From JARYGU01 sp033795365 (GTDB taxonomy: Bacteria; Pseudomonadota; Alphaproteobacteria; Rhizobiales; Rhizobiaceae), in the NCBI GenBank assembly GCA_033795365.1, contig JARYGU010000020.1, positions 1 to 64,000 on the forward strand: a stretch of DNA of 64,000 nt, given 5' to 3'. The notes beneath the pieces are model-generated. The model saw only the letters and a list, made by a program, of their open reading frames with translations, searched no databases and had not been told where the DNA came from. Positions within the stretch are counted from its first letter, which is position 1. The number at the start of each line of letters is the position of its first letter. The position numbers and the translations under genes are program-made. This document shows, piece by piece, positions 51,807 through 61,048 of this stretch.

Positions 51807-54161
51807 ATGGCGGATTTTGTAGCAGTCATTCGTAGGGCCGTCGATGGCCTCACGGACAACACGCCCGAGATGCGGGTCAAGGTCTACGAAAAGGCGAGGG
51901 GTGCCGTACGCAGACAACTTGAAGCCATGAACCCACGCCCGCCGGAGGCGTTGGTTCAGCGTCAGCTCGACAAGCTTGAATCGGCCATCGACGAAGTCGA
52001 GAGCGAGCATGCGGAGGCATTGCCGCCGCAGGAGGCGGAAGACGAGGCAACCCTCGCTGCAGCGCCGGTAGAGGAGCTGAACGCCGAGGCTGCGGCCGGC
52101 GCGGAAGCGGAACCCGTCGCTGAACCCGTCGGCGAGGATCGCGCACAGCCGGTAGAAGAGACCGAGGCGGCCGAAGCGCAGGATGCGGATCAGCCGGTTT
52201 CGCAGGAAGACCATCCGCAGGAAGCTTTCGGGGCCGAGGCAGAAGCGCGCCCCGCTGCGGAGATCGCAGGCGAAGAGCGGGAAGACGCCGTGCTGCCCAG
52301 CGCGGAGCCGGAGGCTGCTGCGGCGGAACCGGACGTGTTTGCAGCGGAACCCGAGCCGGCCACCCCCGAATATCCCGACGCAGCGACGCGGGACATCGAG
52401 CCGGAAGGCCAGGCCGAGACGCAGGATGCGGATGTTGCGCCGGTCGCTGCCGATGCGGACGTCCCGGCAGCGGAAGCCGACCGCGAACCATCGTGGTATG
52501 TCGACGAGCCTGCCGGCGCGAACCAGGAGCAGGCGGCTTCCTGGCAGGATCCGGTCGTGGAAACCGGCGGAACGGATTTCGACGATGCGGCACGGCGCGA
52601 TCTGGAAGGCAGCGGAGACGATCAGATTCTCCCCGTCGAGGCCGGGAGAGAACCGGACGGCTCGACCAGCGAACGGGGCGAGCCTGCCGAGGCCGCGCGG
52701 ATGCCGTCGACCGAGGAGCTCTGGAACTGGGGCGACAGATCGCTCGACACGACCCGTCTGGAACCTGTCGCAGACAAGGCCTTGCCGGAAGTCAGCAACG
52801 ATCCCGCATGGGAATGGCCGACGGAGAAGACCGCCGCCGAGCCGGCGCCGGAGACCGAACCCCGCCGTGAAGAGCCGAATGCCTGGAGCGATCTCGAGGA
52901 ACTGATCGGCTACGACCGCAATACCGAGCGGCCCGAAGGCGAGAAGGCCGAGGCGACGCTGATGCCCGGTCCGCTTGGTGTGACCGGCGACGGCAACGGG
53001 CAAGGCGCAAAGCCGCGGTCCTTCAAGGCCGAGCCGCGCCGTTCGCGCTTTGGCATCGGGCGCATCCTCTCCCTCCTCCTATTGCTTGCTATTCTCGGCG
53101 GCGCGGGTGCAGGCTACTGGCTGAACCGCGACGCGGTCCATGCCTGGGTAGCGGAGATAACCGCTTCCGCGCCGCTTTCCGTCTCTCAGGACGGCAATGG
53201 CGCTCCGCAGAGCGCGACGGAAGGCCGGGACGCAGCACAGCAGCCGGCAGACGGCGCAGGCGGAACCGCAAACGATGCGCCGGGTACCGGTTCGCAAGTC
53301 GCATCCGCCGACAACGGCAATGGAGCGAACGGAAAATTCACCCAGCGGCTGCTCGCCGACGGAACGGAAACGGATGAGGGCCCCGCACCGATGCTTGCCG
53401 GCGCGGAGGAAGAAGGAAAGTCGGTCGCGGAGCAATCGCAGCAGACTGCGCTCGCCGCGCCCGAAAGCGGCGCGGCAGAGCCGGGTACGCCAGCGGCCGG
53501 TGCGGCCGAACCGATGACGGAAGCCGCCGAGGCGCCGGCCGATGCCGGCGATGCGTCGGGTGCGGCTGCCGGCGAAGAGCAGGCGCCGGTGGCCGGAACC
53601 GCGCAGAGGATGTTCCTCTACGAGGAGCGTCTCGGCCAGACCGGACCGACGGCGATCGAAGGAACGGTTGCGTGGTCGACCGCCGACGAATCCGCCGACG
53701 GCGCATCCCGGCCCGAGCCGGTAATCCGTGCTCAGATCAACGTGCCTTCGAACGGCCTGACCGCGCTCCTGACGATCCGGCGCAACACCGATCAGTCGCT
53801 GCCGGCGAGCCATCTCGTCGAGATCGTCTTCTCGCTGCCGGAGAATTTCGAAGGCGGCGCCATCGAGAGCGTGCAGCGCGTGGCCATGAAGCGCACGGAG
53901 CAGGATCGCGGCGATCCGCTGATCGCGGTGCCCGCCAAGATCACCGAGGACTTCCACATGATCGCGCTCAACGATTATCCGGAGGCGATCGCGACGAACA
54001 CCGACCTTCTGCGCACGCGCAACTGGATCGACATACCGATCACCTACCGCAACGGCCGCAGGGCGCTGCTCACGCTCGACAAGGGCCCGGCCGGCACCGA
54101 AGCCTTCGATACGGCGATGCGAGCCTGGGCGGCACTCGGCAATACCGCGAACAGCCAGTAG
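51807..54161 (+). CDS. Large acidic single-pass membrane protein, unknown function
   Basis: The 784-residue protein has a conserved helical N-terminus (1-65, 'MADFVAVIRRAVDGLTDN'), a very long acidic Ala/Glu/Pro/Asp-rich low-complexity region (about 70-400), one membrane helix (about 418-440, 'ILSLLLLLAILGGAGAGYWL'), another low-complexity linker, and a C-terminal globular domain (about 598-784; 'MFLYEERLGQTGPTAIEGTV', 'GLTALLTIRRNTDQSLPASH', 'WIDIPITYRNGRRALLTLDK'). The C-terminal domain is probably periplasmic. The family is known only as hypothetical in rhizobia. Confidence 0.75.
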   Translation: MADFVAVIRRAVDGLTDNTPEMRVKVYEKARGAVRRQLEAMNPRPPEALVQRQLDKLESAIDEVESEHAEALPPQEAEDEATLAAAPVEELNAEAAAGAEAEPVAEPVGEDRAQPVEETEAAEAQDADQPVSQEDHPQEAFGAEAEARPAAEIAGEEREDAVLPSAEPEAAAAEPDVFAAEPEPATPEYPDAATRDIEPEGQAETQDADVAPVAADADVPAAEADREPSWYVDEPAGANQEQAASWQDPVVETGGTDFDDAARRDLEGSGDDQILPVEAGREPDGSTSERGEPAEAARMPSTEELWNWGDRSLDTTRLEPVADKALPEVSNDPAWEWPTEKTAAEPAPETEPRREEPNAWSDLEELIGYDRNTERPEGEKAEATLMPGPLGVTGDGNGQGAKPRSFKAEPRRSRFGIGRILSLLLLLAILGGAGAGYWLNRDAVHAWVAEITASAPLSVSQDGNGAPQSATEGRDAAQQPADGAGGTANDAPGTGSQVASADNGNGANGKFTQRLLADGTETDEGPAPMLAGAEEEGKSVAEQSQQTALAAPESGAAEPGTPAAGAAEPMTEAAEAPADAGDASGAAAGEEQAPVAGTAQRMFLYEERLGQTGPTAIEGTVAWSTADESADGASRPEPVIRAQINVPSNGLTALLTIRRNTDQSLPASHLVEIVFSLPENFEGGAIESVQRVAMKRTEQDRGDPLIAVPAKITEDFHMIALNDYPEAIATNTDLLRTRNWIDIPITYRNGRRALLTLDKGPAGTEAFDTAMRAWAALGNTANSQ

Positions 54162-54184
54162 CGCTGCCTTCCGCGGAAAAAGAT

Positions 54185-54210
54185 GAGGTCCGGCTGAAAG
54201 GCCGGACCCG
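54185..54210 (+). terminator. Terminator candidate after the acidic membrane protein
   Basis: GGTCCGGC-TGAAA-GGCCGGACC forms a strong stem soon after the stop codon, followed by CGCTTTC. T-run is poor. Confidence 0.5.
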
Positions 54211-54521
54211 CTTTCAAAGTGTGATTTCATTTGCTATGGCTGAGTGCGAAGAGCTTGGCTGCCGTGAGGTTCCACTTTGCCGTCGTAAACACCGGTCTCA
54301 TCCAATTTCACCCGCATACGGCAGGATAGCGTGCCAGCTGTCCGCGTATGATCTGTTCATCGGGTGGTGGCCTGAGACCGGTTTGGCATTGTTGAAATGC
54401 GCCAGGTGCGGCAACTGCCGTCTCAGCTCTTCCATCGCCCCAGCATAGCCACGCCGCGCGCCCGTAAAGGGCTACTCCTGCCGCCATCTTGGTGAACTTC
54501 CTATCGGAAGACCAAGACGGC
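54211..54521. other. Unassigned region before DUF1062 gene
   Basis: About 310 bases with no supported gene. A 70-codon open frame (about 54238-54450, plus) and a 73-codon frame on the minus strand (54308-54529) exist but neither has a ribosome binding site or recognisable product. The text could be a decayed gene remnant; I cannot assign it. Confidence 0.3.
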
Positions 54522-55157
54522 ATGTGCAATATTCTTCAGGTTCAATGGACAATTGTTCCGCAGGTCGCTCCTCAGCCATGGATCGTTTGCAACGGATGCG
54601 GAGGACCCAATCCGTTCAAATCCAGCGGCAAGCTCCGGCTCAACGCCAACGGCAAAAAGCTCGATGCCTGGCTGATCTACCGATGCTCGACCTGCGACAA
54701 GACGTGGAACCGCGTCATCTTCGAACGCCGGAGCATACGCGAAATCGACCCTGCAACTCTGGAAGCACTGCAATCCAACGACCCCGACTGGGTAAGGAGC
54801 CGTGCCTTCGATATCGATGCTCTCAGGGGAAAATCTCGACGCATCGATGAATTTGCGGATATCGACATCCGCAAGGCGGTGCTGTGCAGCGCTCAAGACT
54901 GGGTGACGTTGGAGATCGTGATGAAGGTTCCGCTCGCCGCCGCTATCCGGCTGGATCGGCTGCTTGCCACGGAACTCGAAATTTCGCGCTCCCGCCTTCA
55001 GGCGCTTTGCGGAAAAGGAAAGCTGCGGACCGATCCGGTGCGAAAGGATATGTTGCGGCGGCGTCCGAAAGACGGGTTGCGGGTGGTGCTCGATCTTTCG
55101 GGCGAGACCGACCGGCAATCGGTGGGCCTTTTTGCAAGCGGCATGAGTTCCGCCTGA
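54522..55157 (+). CDS. DUF1062 zinc-ribbon protein
   Basis: The 211-residue protein matches DUF1062: it starts MCNILQVQWTIVPQVAPQPW, has two CxxC knuckles ('CNGCGG', 'CSTCDK') forming a zinc ribbon in the first 60 residues, and a C-terminal domain with 'LDRLLATELEISRSRLQALCGKG', resembling an S4-like RNA-binding fold. The start at 54522 agrees with the family N-terminus. Function is unknown; RNA binding is inferred from the S4-like helix pair. Confidence 0.8.
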   Translation: MCNILQVQWTIVPQVAPQPWIVCNGCGGPNPFKSSGKLRLNANGKKLDAWLIYRCSTCDKTWNRVIFERRSIREIDPATLEALQSNDPDWVRSRAFDIDALRGKSRRIDEFADIDIRKAVLCSAQDWVTLEIVMKVPLAAAIRLDRLLATELEISRSRLQALCGKGKLRTDPVRKDMLRRRPKDGLRVVLDLSGETDRQSVGLFASGMSSA

Positions 55158-55168
55158 TGCACGGATGT

Positions 55169-55200
55169 CAAAAAACCCGGCTGGAAACCGGGTTTTCCTT
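55169..55200. terminator. Bidirectional terminator between DUF1062 gene and rpoH
   Basis: AAAACCCGG and CCGGGTTTT form a perfect stem around CTGGAAA, with T-runs on both strands. It serves the two convergent genes. Confidence 0.8.
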
Positions 55201-55225
55201 GTTCAGGTGTGAGGCAGCCGAGACG

Positions 55226-56131
55226 TCACGCGTCTTCGATGACGCGGACGGCCTTGGCTTGTTCGAGCGCGTATTTCTGCACCGCTTCCTGGACTTTCTC
55301 GAAGGCGCGGACCTCGATTTGGCGAACGCGTTCGCGGCTGATGTCGAACTCGGTCGAAAGATCTTCCAGCGTCACCGGGTCTTCCGCGAGGCGGCGTGCC
55401 TCGAAGATGCGGCGTTCGCGATCGTTGAGCACGGACATCGCGCGGGCCAGCATGGCGCGGCGCGTTTCCAGCTCGTCCTGTTCGATCAGGGTTTCTTCCT
55501 GGCTGTCGTGGTCATCCACCAGCCAGTCCTGCCACTGTCCGGAATCGCCTTCGCTCGCCTTGATCGGCGCATTGAGCGAAGCGTCGCCGGAAAGGCGGCG
55601 GTTCATCGAGACGACTTCCTCTTCGGAGACATTCAGCTTGGTCGCGATCTCGGCAACCTGATCGGGCCTGAGATCGCCGTCCTCGATCGCCTGGATCTTG
55701 CCCTTCATCCGGCGCAGGTTGAAGAACAGCCGCTTCTGATTGGCGGTCGTGCCCATCTTCACCAGCGACCAGGAGCGCAGGATATATTCCTGGATCGAGG
55801 CCTTGATCCACCACATCGCATAGGTGGCGAGGCGGAAGCCGCGCTCGGGATCGAATTTCTTGACTGCCTGCATCAGGCCGACATTGCCTTCGGAGATCAC
55901 CTCGCCGATCGGCAGGCCGTAGCCGCGATAGCCCATGGCGATCTTGGCAACGAGACGCAGATGGCTCGTTACCAGCTGGTGGGCGGCGTTGCGGTCGTCG
56001 TGTTCCTGATAGCGCTTGGCGAGCATATATTCCTGCTGCGGCTCAAGCATGGGAAATTTACGGATTTCATCGAGATAGCGGTTGAGGCCACCCTCTCCAG
56101 CCGTGATGGACGGCAAAGTATTGCGGGCCAT
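55226..56131 (-). CDS. rpoH: RNA polymerase heat-shock sigma factor RpoH
   Basis: The 301-residue sigma factor has region 2 ('LVAKIAMGYRGYGLPIGEVISEGNVGLMQAVKKFDP'-type motifs and 'RLATYAMWWIKASIQEYI'), the RpoH box 'QKRLFFNLRRMK' near residue 130, and region 4 with HTH 'TLEDLSTEFDISRERVRQIE'. It directs transcription of heat-shock genes. Rhizobia often carry more than one rpoH; this is a full-length, intact copy. Confidence 0.95.
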   Translation of the reverse strand: MARNTLPSITAGEGGLNRYLDEIRKFPMLEPQQEYMLAKRYQEHDDRNAAHQLVTSHLRLVAKIAMGYRGYGLPIGEVISEGNVGLMQAVKKFDPERGFRLATYAMWWIKASIQEYILRSWSLVKMGTTANQKRLFFNLRRMKGKIQAIEDGDLRPDQVAEIATKLNVSEEEVVSMNRRLSGDASLNAPIKASEGDSGQWQDWLVDDHDSQEETLIEQDELETRRAMLARAMSVLNDRERRIFEARRLAEDPVTLEDLSTEFDISRERVRQIEVRAFEKVQEAVQKYALEQAKAVRVIEDA

Positions 56132-56382
56132 TCAGCACCCCCTTTTTTGAAGCGGCTTCCATTCCGGCAAGCCTTGCGACGGAGCCTGATCCAGAACCGG
56201 ATCTCATTCGCGACCAAGCTCCCCGTGGGTCGTCGCGACCCCACGACCTTATAGATAGGTGTGGCGAAACCATGATTCAAGGCAACCGGGCTCTTCACGA
56301 GCGCGTGAAGCCGGCGACGCTGCGGAATGGAATTGTACTGCGATAATGTAGGTTGCGAGCCTGGAAAGTCAAGGTTTTGCTC

Positions 56383-56605
56383 CTAAAGGAGCGGGTAATC
56401 GGCAACGGCTGCCCGGTTCTCCTGCCACATGCGGCGCAGTGCCGCGCTTCGTTCGGGAAACCCTTCGCCGGCCAAAGCGCAGGCTTCCAGCCGGTTGTTG
56501 CGGAAGTGGCGGAAATCGCCACGCAGTTCGCACCAGGCGGCAAGCATGATGCCTGCGCGAGTATTGGCGGTGGCAGGGTCGCAACCCCAGCGCATCACAC
56601 GCTCA
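56383..56605 (-). pseudogene. C-terminal remnant of a WYL/YafY-type regulator
   Basis: The minus strand encodes about 70 residues resembling the end of WYL-domain regulators: 'MRWGCDPATANTRAGIMLAAW', 'CELRGDFRHFRNNRLEACAL' and 'FPERSAALRRMWQENR'. The 'AWCELRGDFRHFR' core is the typical WYL ligand-binding segment. The N-terminal HTH and middle are missing; the upstream sequence runs into the rluD end in another frame. I read this as a truncated, probably dead gene. Confidence 0.6.
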
Positions 56606-56662
56606 TGCCTACCACCCCATCCATGGCACTCACATGGATTTGAAGCGTGAGGATGAATTGCC

Positions 56663-57694
56663 CTAATCGAGCGTCCGCAGAGCCTGGAGAAGGGTTTCCA
56701 TATCGCTTGGAAGCGGCGCTTCGAAGTGCATCGCTTCGCCGCTCGACGGGTGCTCGAACTGCAGGAGGAAGGCATGCAGCGCCTGGCGGCGGAAGGCATT
56801 CACCGCTGTTTTCGCTGCGTCGGGAAGCAGATTGGCCTTGGTCTTGAAGGCGGCACCGTAATCCTGATCGCCGATCAGCGGGTGACCGATATGGGCCATG
56901 TGTACGCGGATCTGGTGGGTCCTGCCCGTCTCAAGCCGGCATTCGACGAGAGAGGCGAGGGAGGTCGCGTCCGGCTTTTCGCCGTAGCGCTCGATCACCT
57001 CGTAATGGGTGATCGCTTCGCGCGCGTCCTCGCTCTCCTCCCGCTTGACGGCGCGCTTGGTGCGGTCACCGGCGCGGCCGAGCGGCGCGTCGATCGTCCC
57101 GCGCAACTGCCGCGGCCTGCCCCAGACAGCCGCCTGATAGGCGCGCTCCAGCGGACCGGTGCGGCCGTGATCGGCGAACTGGGCGGAAAGGTTGCGGTGG
57201 GAGGCGTCGTTCTTCGCGACCACCATCACGCCGCTCGTTTCCTTGTCGAGGCGATGGACGATGCCCGGGCGGCGCACGCCGCCGATGCCGGAAAGGCTGT
57301 CTCCGCAGTGATGGATCAGCGCATTGACGAGGGTTCCGGTCCAGTTTCCGGCGCCGGGATGCACGACAAGGCCGGCCGGCTTGCACAGCACGATGAGGTC
57401 CTCGTCCTCGTAGAGCACGTCGAGAGGGATGTCTTCGCCCTTCGGTTCGGGATCCTCCGGCTCCGGCAGGCCGATTTCGACGGCGTCGCCCGGATGCACC
57501 TTACGCTTCGGTTCGGTGACGAGCGCGCCGTTGACGAGGACGGCGCCCTGTTCGATCAGCCCCTTGATGCGGCTGCGCGAAAAATCGCCCGCAAGCGCCT
57601 CCGCAAGCCACGCATCGAGCCGCCCGGAGGCATCTTCGCCCGCCTTCAGGACTTTCCTTGCGGCGTCGGCTTCTTTAAAGGGGTCGTTCATCAT
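56663..57694 (-). CDS. rluD: 23S rRNA pseudouridine synthase, RluD-type
   Basis: The 343-residue protein has an N-terminal S4 domain ('RLDAWLAEALAGDFSRSRIKGLIEQGAV') and the RluA-family catalytic motif 'GIVHRLDKETSGVMVVAK' with the nucleophilic Asp, near residue 135-150. RluD modifies helix 69 of 23S rRNA. The C-terminal 'GRTHQIRVHMAHIGHPLIGD' segment is conserved. It is divergent from a small membrane-protein gene. Confidence 0.92.
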   Translation of the reverse strand: MMNDPFKEADAARKVLKAGEDASGRLDAWLAEALAGDFSRSRIKGLIEQGAVLVNGALVTEPKRKVHPGDAVEIGLPEPEDPEPKGEDIPLDVLYEDEDLIVLCKPAGLVVHPGAGNWTGTLVNALIHHCGDSLSGIGGVRRPGIVHRLDKETSGVMVVAKNDASHRNLSAQFADHGRTGPLERAYQAAVWGRPRQLRGTIDAPLGRAGDRTKRAVKREESEDAREAITHYEVIERYGEKPDATSLASLVECRLETGRTHQIRVHMAHIGHPLIGDQDYGAAFKTKANLLPDAAKTAVNAFRRQALHAFLLQFEHPSSGEAMHFEAPLPSDMETLLQALRTLD

Positions 57695-57725
57695 TCAATC
57701 CTGCCTGCCGGAGACGCGCCCGCCC

Positions 57726-58112
57726 ATGTCGAACATCGAACCAGACGAACAGGAAGAAAAGCCCCTCGATCCGGCAATGGAGAATGTCCGCCGCAAGATG
57801 GTGCGCCTTCAGCTCGTGTCGGGCGGCATCATGATGTTGATGTTCATGGCGGTGCTTGCGGCGATTGTCTACAAGGTGACGGCGAGCGATGGCAAGGGCG
57901 AACCGCAGATGGCGGGCGGCATTTCCGTTCCGAGCGACGCGCCGCTGAGGGGATCGGTTACGTTGCCGGATGGCTTCAGCGTCTCGGCCGTCTCCCATTC
58001 CGGCTCGCAGATCCTGTTCTACGGCGTATTGGCGGACGGTGGCCGCAAAGCCATCGTCTATGACATCGGCGCCGGCCGCGTCATCGCGGATATCGACGTC
58101 ACGGGCAACTGA
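57726..58112 (+). CDS. Small membrane protein, unknown (DUF6476-like)
   Basis: The 128-residue protein has one membrane helix (about 28-50, 'LVSGGIMMLMFMAVLAAIVY') after an acidic cytoplasmic N-terminus, and a small C-terminal domain ('LPDGFSVSAVSHSGSQILFYG'). This arrangement fits the small alphaproteobacterial family I know as DUF6476, but the match is tentative. It is eight bases before the rRNA methyltransferase gene, so the two are co-transcribed. Confidence 0.7.
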   Translation: MSNIEPDEQEEKPLDPAMENVRRKMVRLQLVSGGIMMLMFMAVLAAIVYKVTASDGKGEPQMAGGISVPSDAPLRGSVTLPDGFSVSAVSHSGSQILFYGVLADGGRKAIVYDIGAGRVIADIDVTGN

Positions 58113-58120
58113 GGCGGCCG

Positions 58121-58951
58121 ATGGCTTCCGCCCCGATCCGTATCACCGAGCCTGGCGATCCGCGCATCGCCGGTTTCGCCTCGATCCGCGAGCGGGATCT
58201 CACCGGCCGTCAGGGGCGGTTCATTGCGGAGGGGACCGTCGTTCTGCGCATGCTTGCGGCGGCGCATGCGGCGGGTAATGGTTTCGCTGCCGAAGCGGTG
58301 CTGCTGCTCGAAAACCGTGTCGCCGGCGTGGCCGACATCATCGAAACCCTGCCGGATGACGTTCCGGTCTATGTCGCGACGGCGGCGGTTCTCGATGCGA
58401 TCGCCGGTTTCCACATGCATCGCGGCGTTCTGGCGCTCGGCCGCCGGGCGGCACCGCCGAACGTTGCGGAGCTCGCGGCACGCCTGCCGGAAAAAAGCCT
58501 CGTCCTTGCGGCCTGCGGCATCGCCAATCACGACAATATCGGATCGATGTTCCGAAACGCCGCCGCTTTCGGGGCGGATGCCGTCTTCCTCGATGAGACG
58601 TCGTGCGACCCGCTCTACCGCAAGGCGATCCGGGTTTCCGTCGGCTCCGTCCTGACGGTGCCCTATGCGAGAGGGGAGAGCGGCGGCGAGATGCTGGCGC
58701 TGCTTGCAGGGGAGGGATTCCAGATATGGGGGCTGTCTCCGCGCGGCGAGGTGCCGGTGCATGCGATACCGCCGGCGCCGCGGATCGCGCTCGTTGCAGG
58801 GACGGAAGGAGAGGGGCTCCCTGACGCCATTCTCTCCTCGTTCAGGACGGCAAGGATCCCGCAACGCCCCGGACTGGACAGCCTCAACGTCGCGACCGCG
58901 AGCGGAATCGCGCTTTATCAGATTGCGCTGTCAGGCGGGCGGATAGCCTGA
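58121..58951 (+). CDS. TrmH/SpoU-family RNA methyltransferase
   Basis: The 276-residue SPOUT enzyme has the three SpoU motifs: 'NHDNIGSMFRNAAAFGADAV' (motif 1), 'IALVAGTEGEGLPDAIL' (motif 2) and 'LDSLNVATASGIALYQI' (motif 3, trefoil knot). An N-terminal substrate-binding region with 'GRQGRFIAEGTVVLRML' precedes it. It methylates the ribose of a tRNA or rRNA residue; which one cannot be told. Confidence 0.9.
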   Translation: MASAPIRITEPGDPRIAGFASIRERDLTGRQGRFIAEGTVVLRMLAAAHAAGNGFAAEAVLLLENRVAGVADIIETLPDDVPVYVATAAVLDAIAGFHMHRGVLALGRRAAPPNVAELAARLPEKSLVLAACGIANHDNIGSMFRNAAAFGADAVFLDETSCDPLYRKAIRVSVGSVLTVPYARGESGGEMLALLAGEGFQIWGLSPRGEVPVHAIPPAPRIALVAGTEGEGLPDAILSSFRTARIPQRPGLDSLNVATASGIALYQIALSGGRIA

Positions 58952-59014
58952 TCGCTCCTAAGGCGTGTCGCGATCTTTATCGCAAAATTGCTGCACATCT
59001 TTGCGTGACCTGCA

Positions 59015-60148
59015 TCAGGACCTGCCTTCCGGTTCCAGTGCATCCTTGGCCCGCCTGGCAAGGCTCTTGCGGCCGCCGCGCCGGGGTACTTCCGCGGATT
59101 CGAGCAGGTCGTGAATGGGGGAGGCGGTACCTTCGCGCGTCGCCGTCAGCACGATCATTTTCCTGGCGATATCGGCGATTTCTTCGCGAAGCGCCTCGTC
59201 ATTGGCATCGGATTTCGCGGCGACGAGGCGCTCGGCAAGCGCTGCACTCTGGTTACGGACGTCTTCCTCAAGCGCCTGGAGATCGACGGGTGCGGCCTGG
59301 GCGTTGCGGCCGCTTTCCCTGCTCGGATGATCGAGCGGCGGCATGGCGGCAGGCGCCTTCTTGTCGGCGGCCGCTCCCTTCAGCTTTTCGCGCAGGCGAT
59401 TGACCTCGGCGATGCGGCGCTCGATCACGGTGTCCTTGTCGACGCTGCCGGCGACCTCTTTCGACAGTTTCGTCTCGAGCTGCCGCACGCGCCCCTCCTC
59501 GCGGGAGAGCCGAAGCTGGATCTCCCTTGCCTGTTCGCGCGAGACCTTCAGCTCCCCGCGCAGCCGGTCGCGTTCGTCACGCATGCCGTCGATGCGGCTC
59601 TTCAGGTTCTCGAGCTCCGTATCGCGCGCCGCGAGGGCAATTTTCAAATCGTCGACTTCGCCCAGAAGCTTTTGCATCTCCTCGAGTTTCCGGCGGCCTT
59701 CCCGGTCGCCGGCGTCGGAGGTTGTCTTGAACTGTTCGATCGTCTGCTCGGCGCGCCGGATTGCCGAGCGCAGATCGGCGGCCTCGACATTCATTTCGGC
59801 GACCTGTGCCTGAAGATCGGCGTTTTCGGCCGCGAGCTTGCCGGTATCCTTGAGAAGACGCTCATTCTGGACCATCAGCCGCGTTCCCTTTTCCCGTTCG
59901 CGCACGACATTCTGCGACAGACGGGCATTCTCGGCGGCGAAGGCGGCACGCGCCATGTCCTTCTGCGCGCGCATTTCCTGCGGGCTCAGCGGCATCGTGG
60001 CCTTGATGCGGGTCTCGGTGAATTTGACGATGCGGCGCTGAATGGCGGGAGCGATCAGAAGGCCCACGAGCGTAGCGGCCAGAAAGCCGAGCGCGAAGAG
60101 AAGTGCGTACTCTATCACCGTAAAGCCAGTTCCGTCAGGGCCGCTCAC
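59015..60148 (-). CDS. Membrane-anchored coiled-coil protein, unknown
   Basis: The 377-residue protein has one N-terminal membrane helix (about 12-34, 'YALLFALGFLAATLVGLLIA') followed by a long coiled coil (about 60-265) rich in Glu/Arg/Leu, and a Lys/Ala-rich C-terminal part ('EEIADIARKMIVLTATREGT'). Similar proteins are annotated only as hypothetical in rhizobia. The architecture suggests an inner-membrane scaffold; function unknown. Confidence 0.72.
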   Translation of the reverse strand: MSGPDGTGFTVIEYALLFALGFLAATLVGLLIAPAIQRRIVKFTETRIKATMPLSPQEMRAQKDMARAAFAAENARLSQNVVREREKGTRLMVQNERLLKDTGKLAAENADLQAQVAEMNVEAADLRSAIRRAEQTIEQFKTTSDAGDREGRRKLEEMQKLLGEVDDLKIALAARDTELENLKSRIDGMRDERDRLRGELKVSREQAREIQLRLSREEGRVRQLETKLSKEVAGSVDKDTVIERRIAEVNRLREKLKGAAADKKAPAAMPPLDHPSRESGRNAQAAPVDLQALEEDVRNQSAALAERLVAAKSDANDEALREEIADIARKMIVLTATREGTASPIHDLLESAEVPRRGGRKSLARRAKDALEPEGRS

Positions 60149-60274
60149 ATGTGGTCAATATAGCGATCCCGGCACTGTTGCACAGGTCTCATATGCCGCA
60201 AATGTCGAGAGGTATCGGCAAAAAAGGAACGGCGGCATGTCCGCCGCCGTCAAAAATGCGATCTGGAAAGGTAC

Positions 60275-60862
60275 TCAGAAGGGATTCCAGGTCGGATTGC
60301 GGGTCAGCTTCAGGTAGCCCGCATTGAGGCCGATGCGTGCGCCGATGCCTGTGCGGATCGGGACGAGGACCATGTTGTGCTGGGTCAGGACCGTCATGCC
60401 GATGCCGGCAACGACATAGGCCGAACCGGACACGCCGCCGAAACGGTCATAGAGGGTGTCGACGCTCGGAAGATTGTAGACCAGCATCATCGTACGGCTG
60501 CCCTGGCCGCCCCAGTCGAGGCCGAGCGACGGGCCCTGCCAGAAAACCGGATGCTGACCCGCGTTCTTGGTGTTGAGCTCGCCTTCGCCATAGGTGAGGC
60601 CGGCGACGAAAGCGCCCGATCCTTCCTGGCCGAGGATATAGCCATTGGGCAGGCCATAGGATTCGAAGGCTTTTTCCACGACTTTCGCCAGTCCGCCGGT
60701 GGTCGAGCCGAAGAAATTGTGCCCCGCGTCGACAATCTCCTGCATAGAATAGTGATTGCCCGCGCTCGCCGCCTGGGCCATGGCGGCCCCGGCGCCCAAC
60801 GGTATGGAGAATAACACTGCGATAAGGAAAAACGCAGTTCTGATGGGTTTTGGAACCTGCAT
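60275..60862 (-). CDS. eipA: Envelope integrity protein EipA (DUF1134)
   Basis: The 195-residue periplasmic protein has a signal peptide (MQVPKPIRTAFFLIAVLFSI, cleaved near 30) and the DUF1134 domain: 'YSMQEIVDAGHNFFGSTTGGLAKVVEKAF', 'YILGQEGSGAFVAGLTYGEG' and 'VYNLPSVDTLYDRFGGVSGSAY' elements. In Brucella EipA supports envelope stress resistance and its transcription is directly controlled by CtrA. It is divergent from chpT with a CtrA-like site between them. Confidence 0.87.
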   Translation of the reverse strand: MQVPKPIRTAFFLIAVLFSIPLGAGAAMAQAASAGNHYSMQEIVDAGHNFFGSTTGGLAKVVEKAFESYGLPNGYILGQEGSGAFVAGLTYGEGELNTKNAGQHPVFWQGPSLGLDWGGQGSRTMMLVYNLPSVDTLYDRFGGVSGSAYVVAGIGMTVLTQHNMVLVPIRTGIGARIGLNAGYLKLTRNPTWNPF

Positions 60863-60923
60863 GTCTCGTCCGCCTGGTTTTCGTTTCAGGGAGGCTTGTG
60901 ACAAGCAATTTGCTCCGATCGTG

Positions 60924-60938
60924 TTAACAATCGGTTTA
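60924..60938. promoter_or_regulatory. Near-consensus CtrA site between eipA and chpT
   Basis: TTAA-N7-TTTA, one mismatch from TTAA-N7-TTAA, lies 62 bases before eipA and 110 bases before chpT. EipA is a known CtrA target in Brucella, which supports the reading. Confidence 0.5.
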
Positions 60939-61048
60939 CCAAATGTGGTGTCATTATGGCTGTCTTCAGATGGAACATGCTCCGCGCAATTTTCGCGTGA
61001 TAAAGGGTGATTCCGATTGATATCCCCGCGCAGGAAATGGAAGATCCA

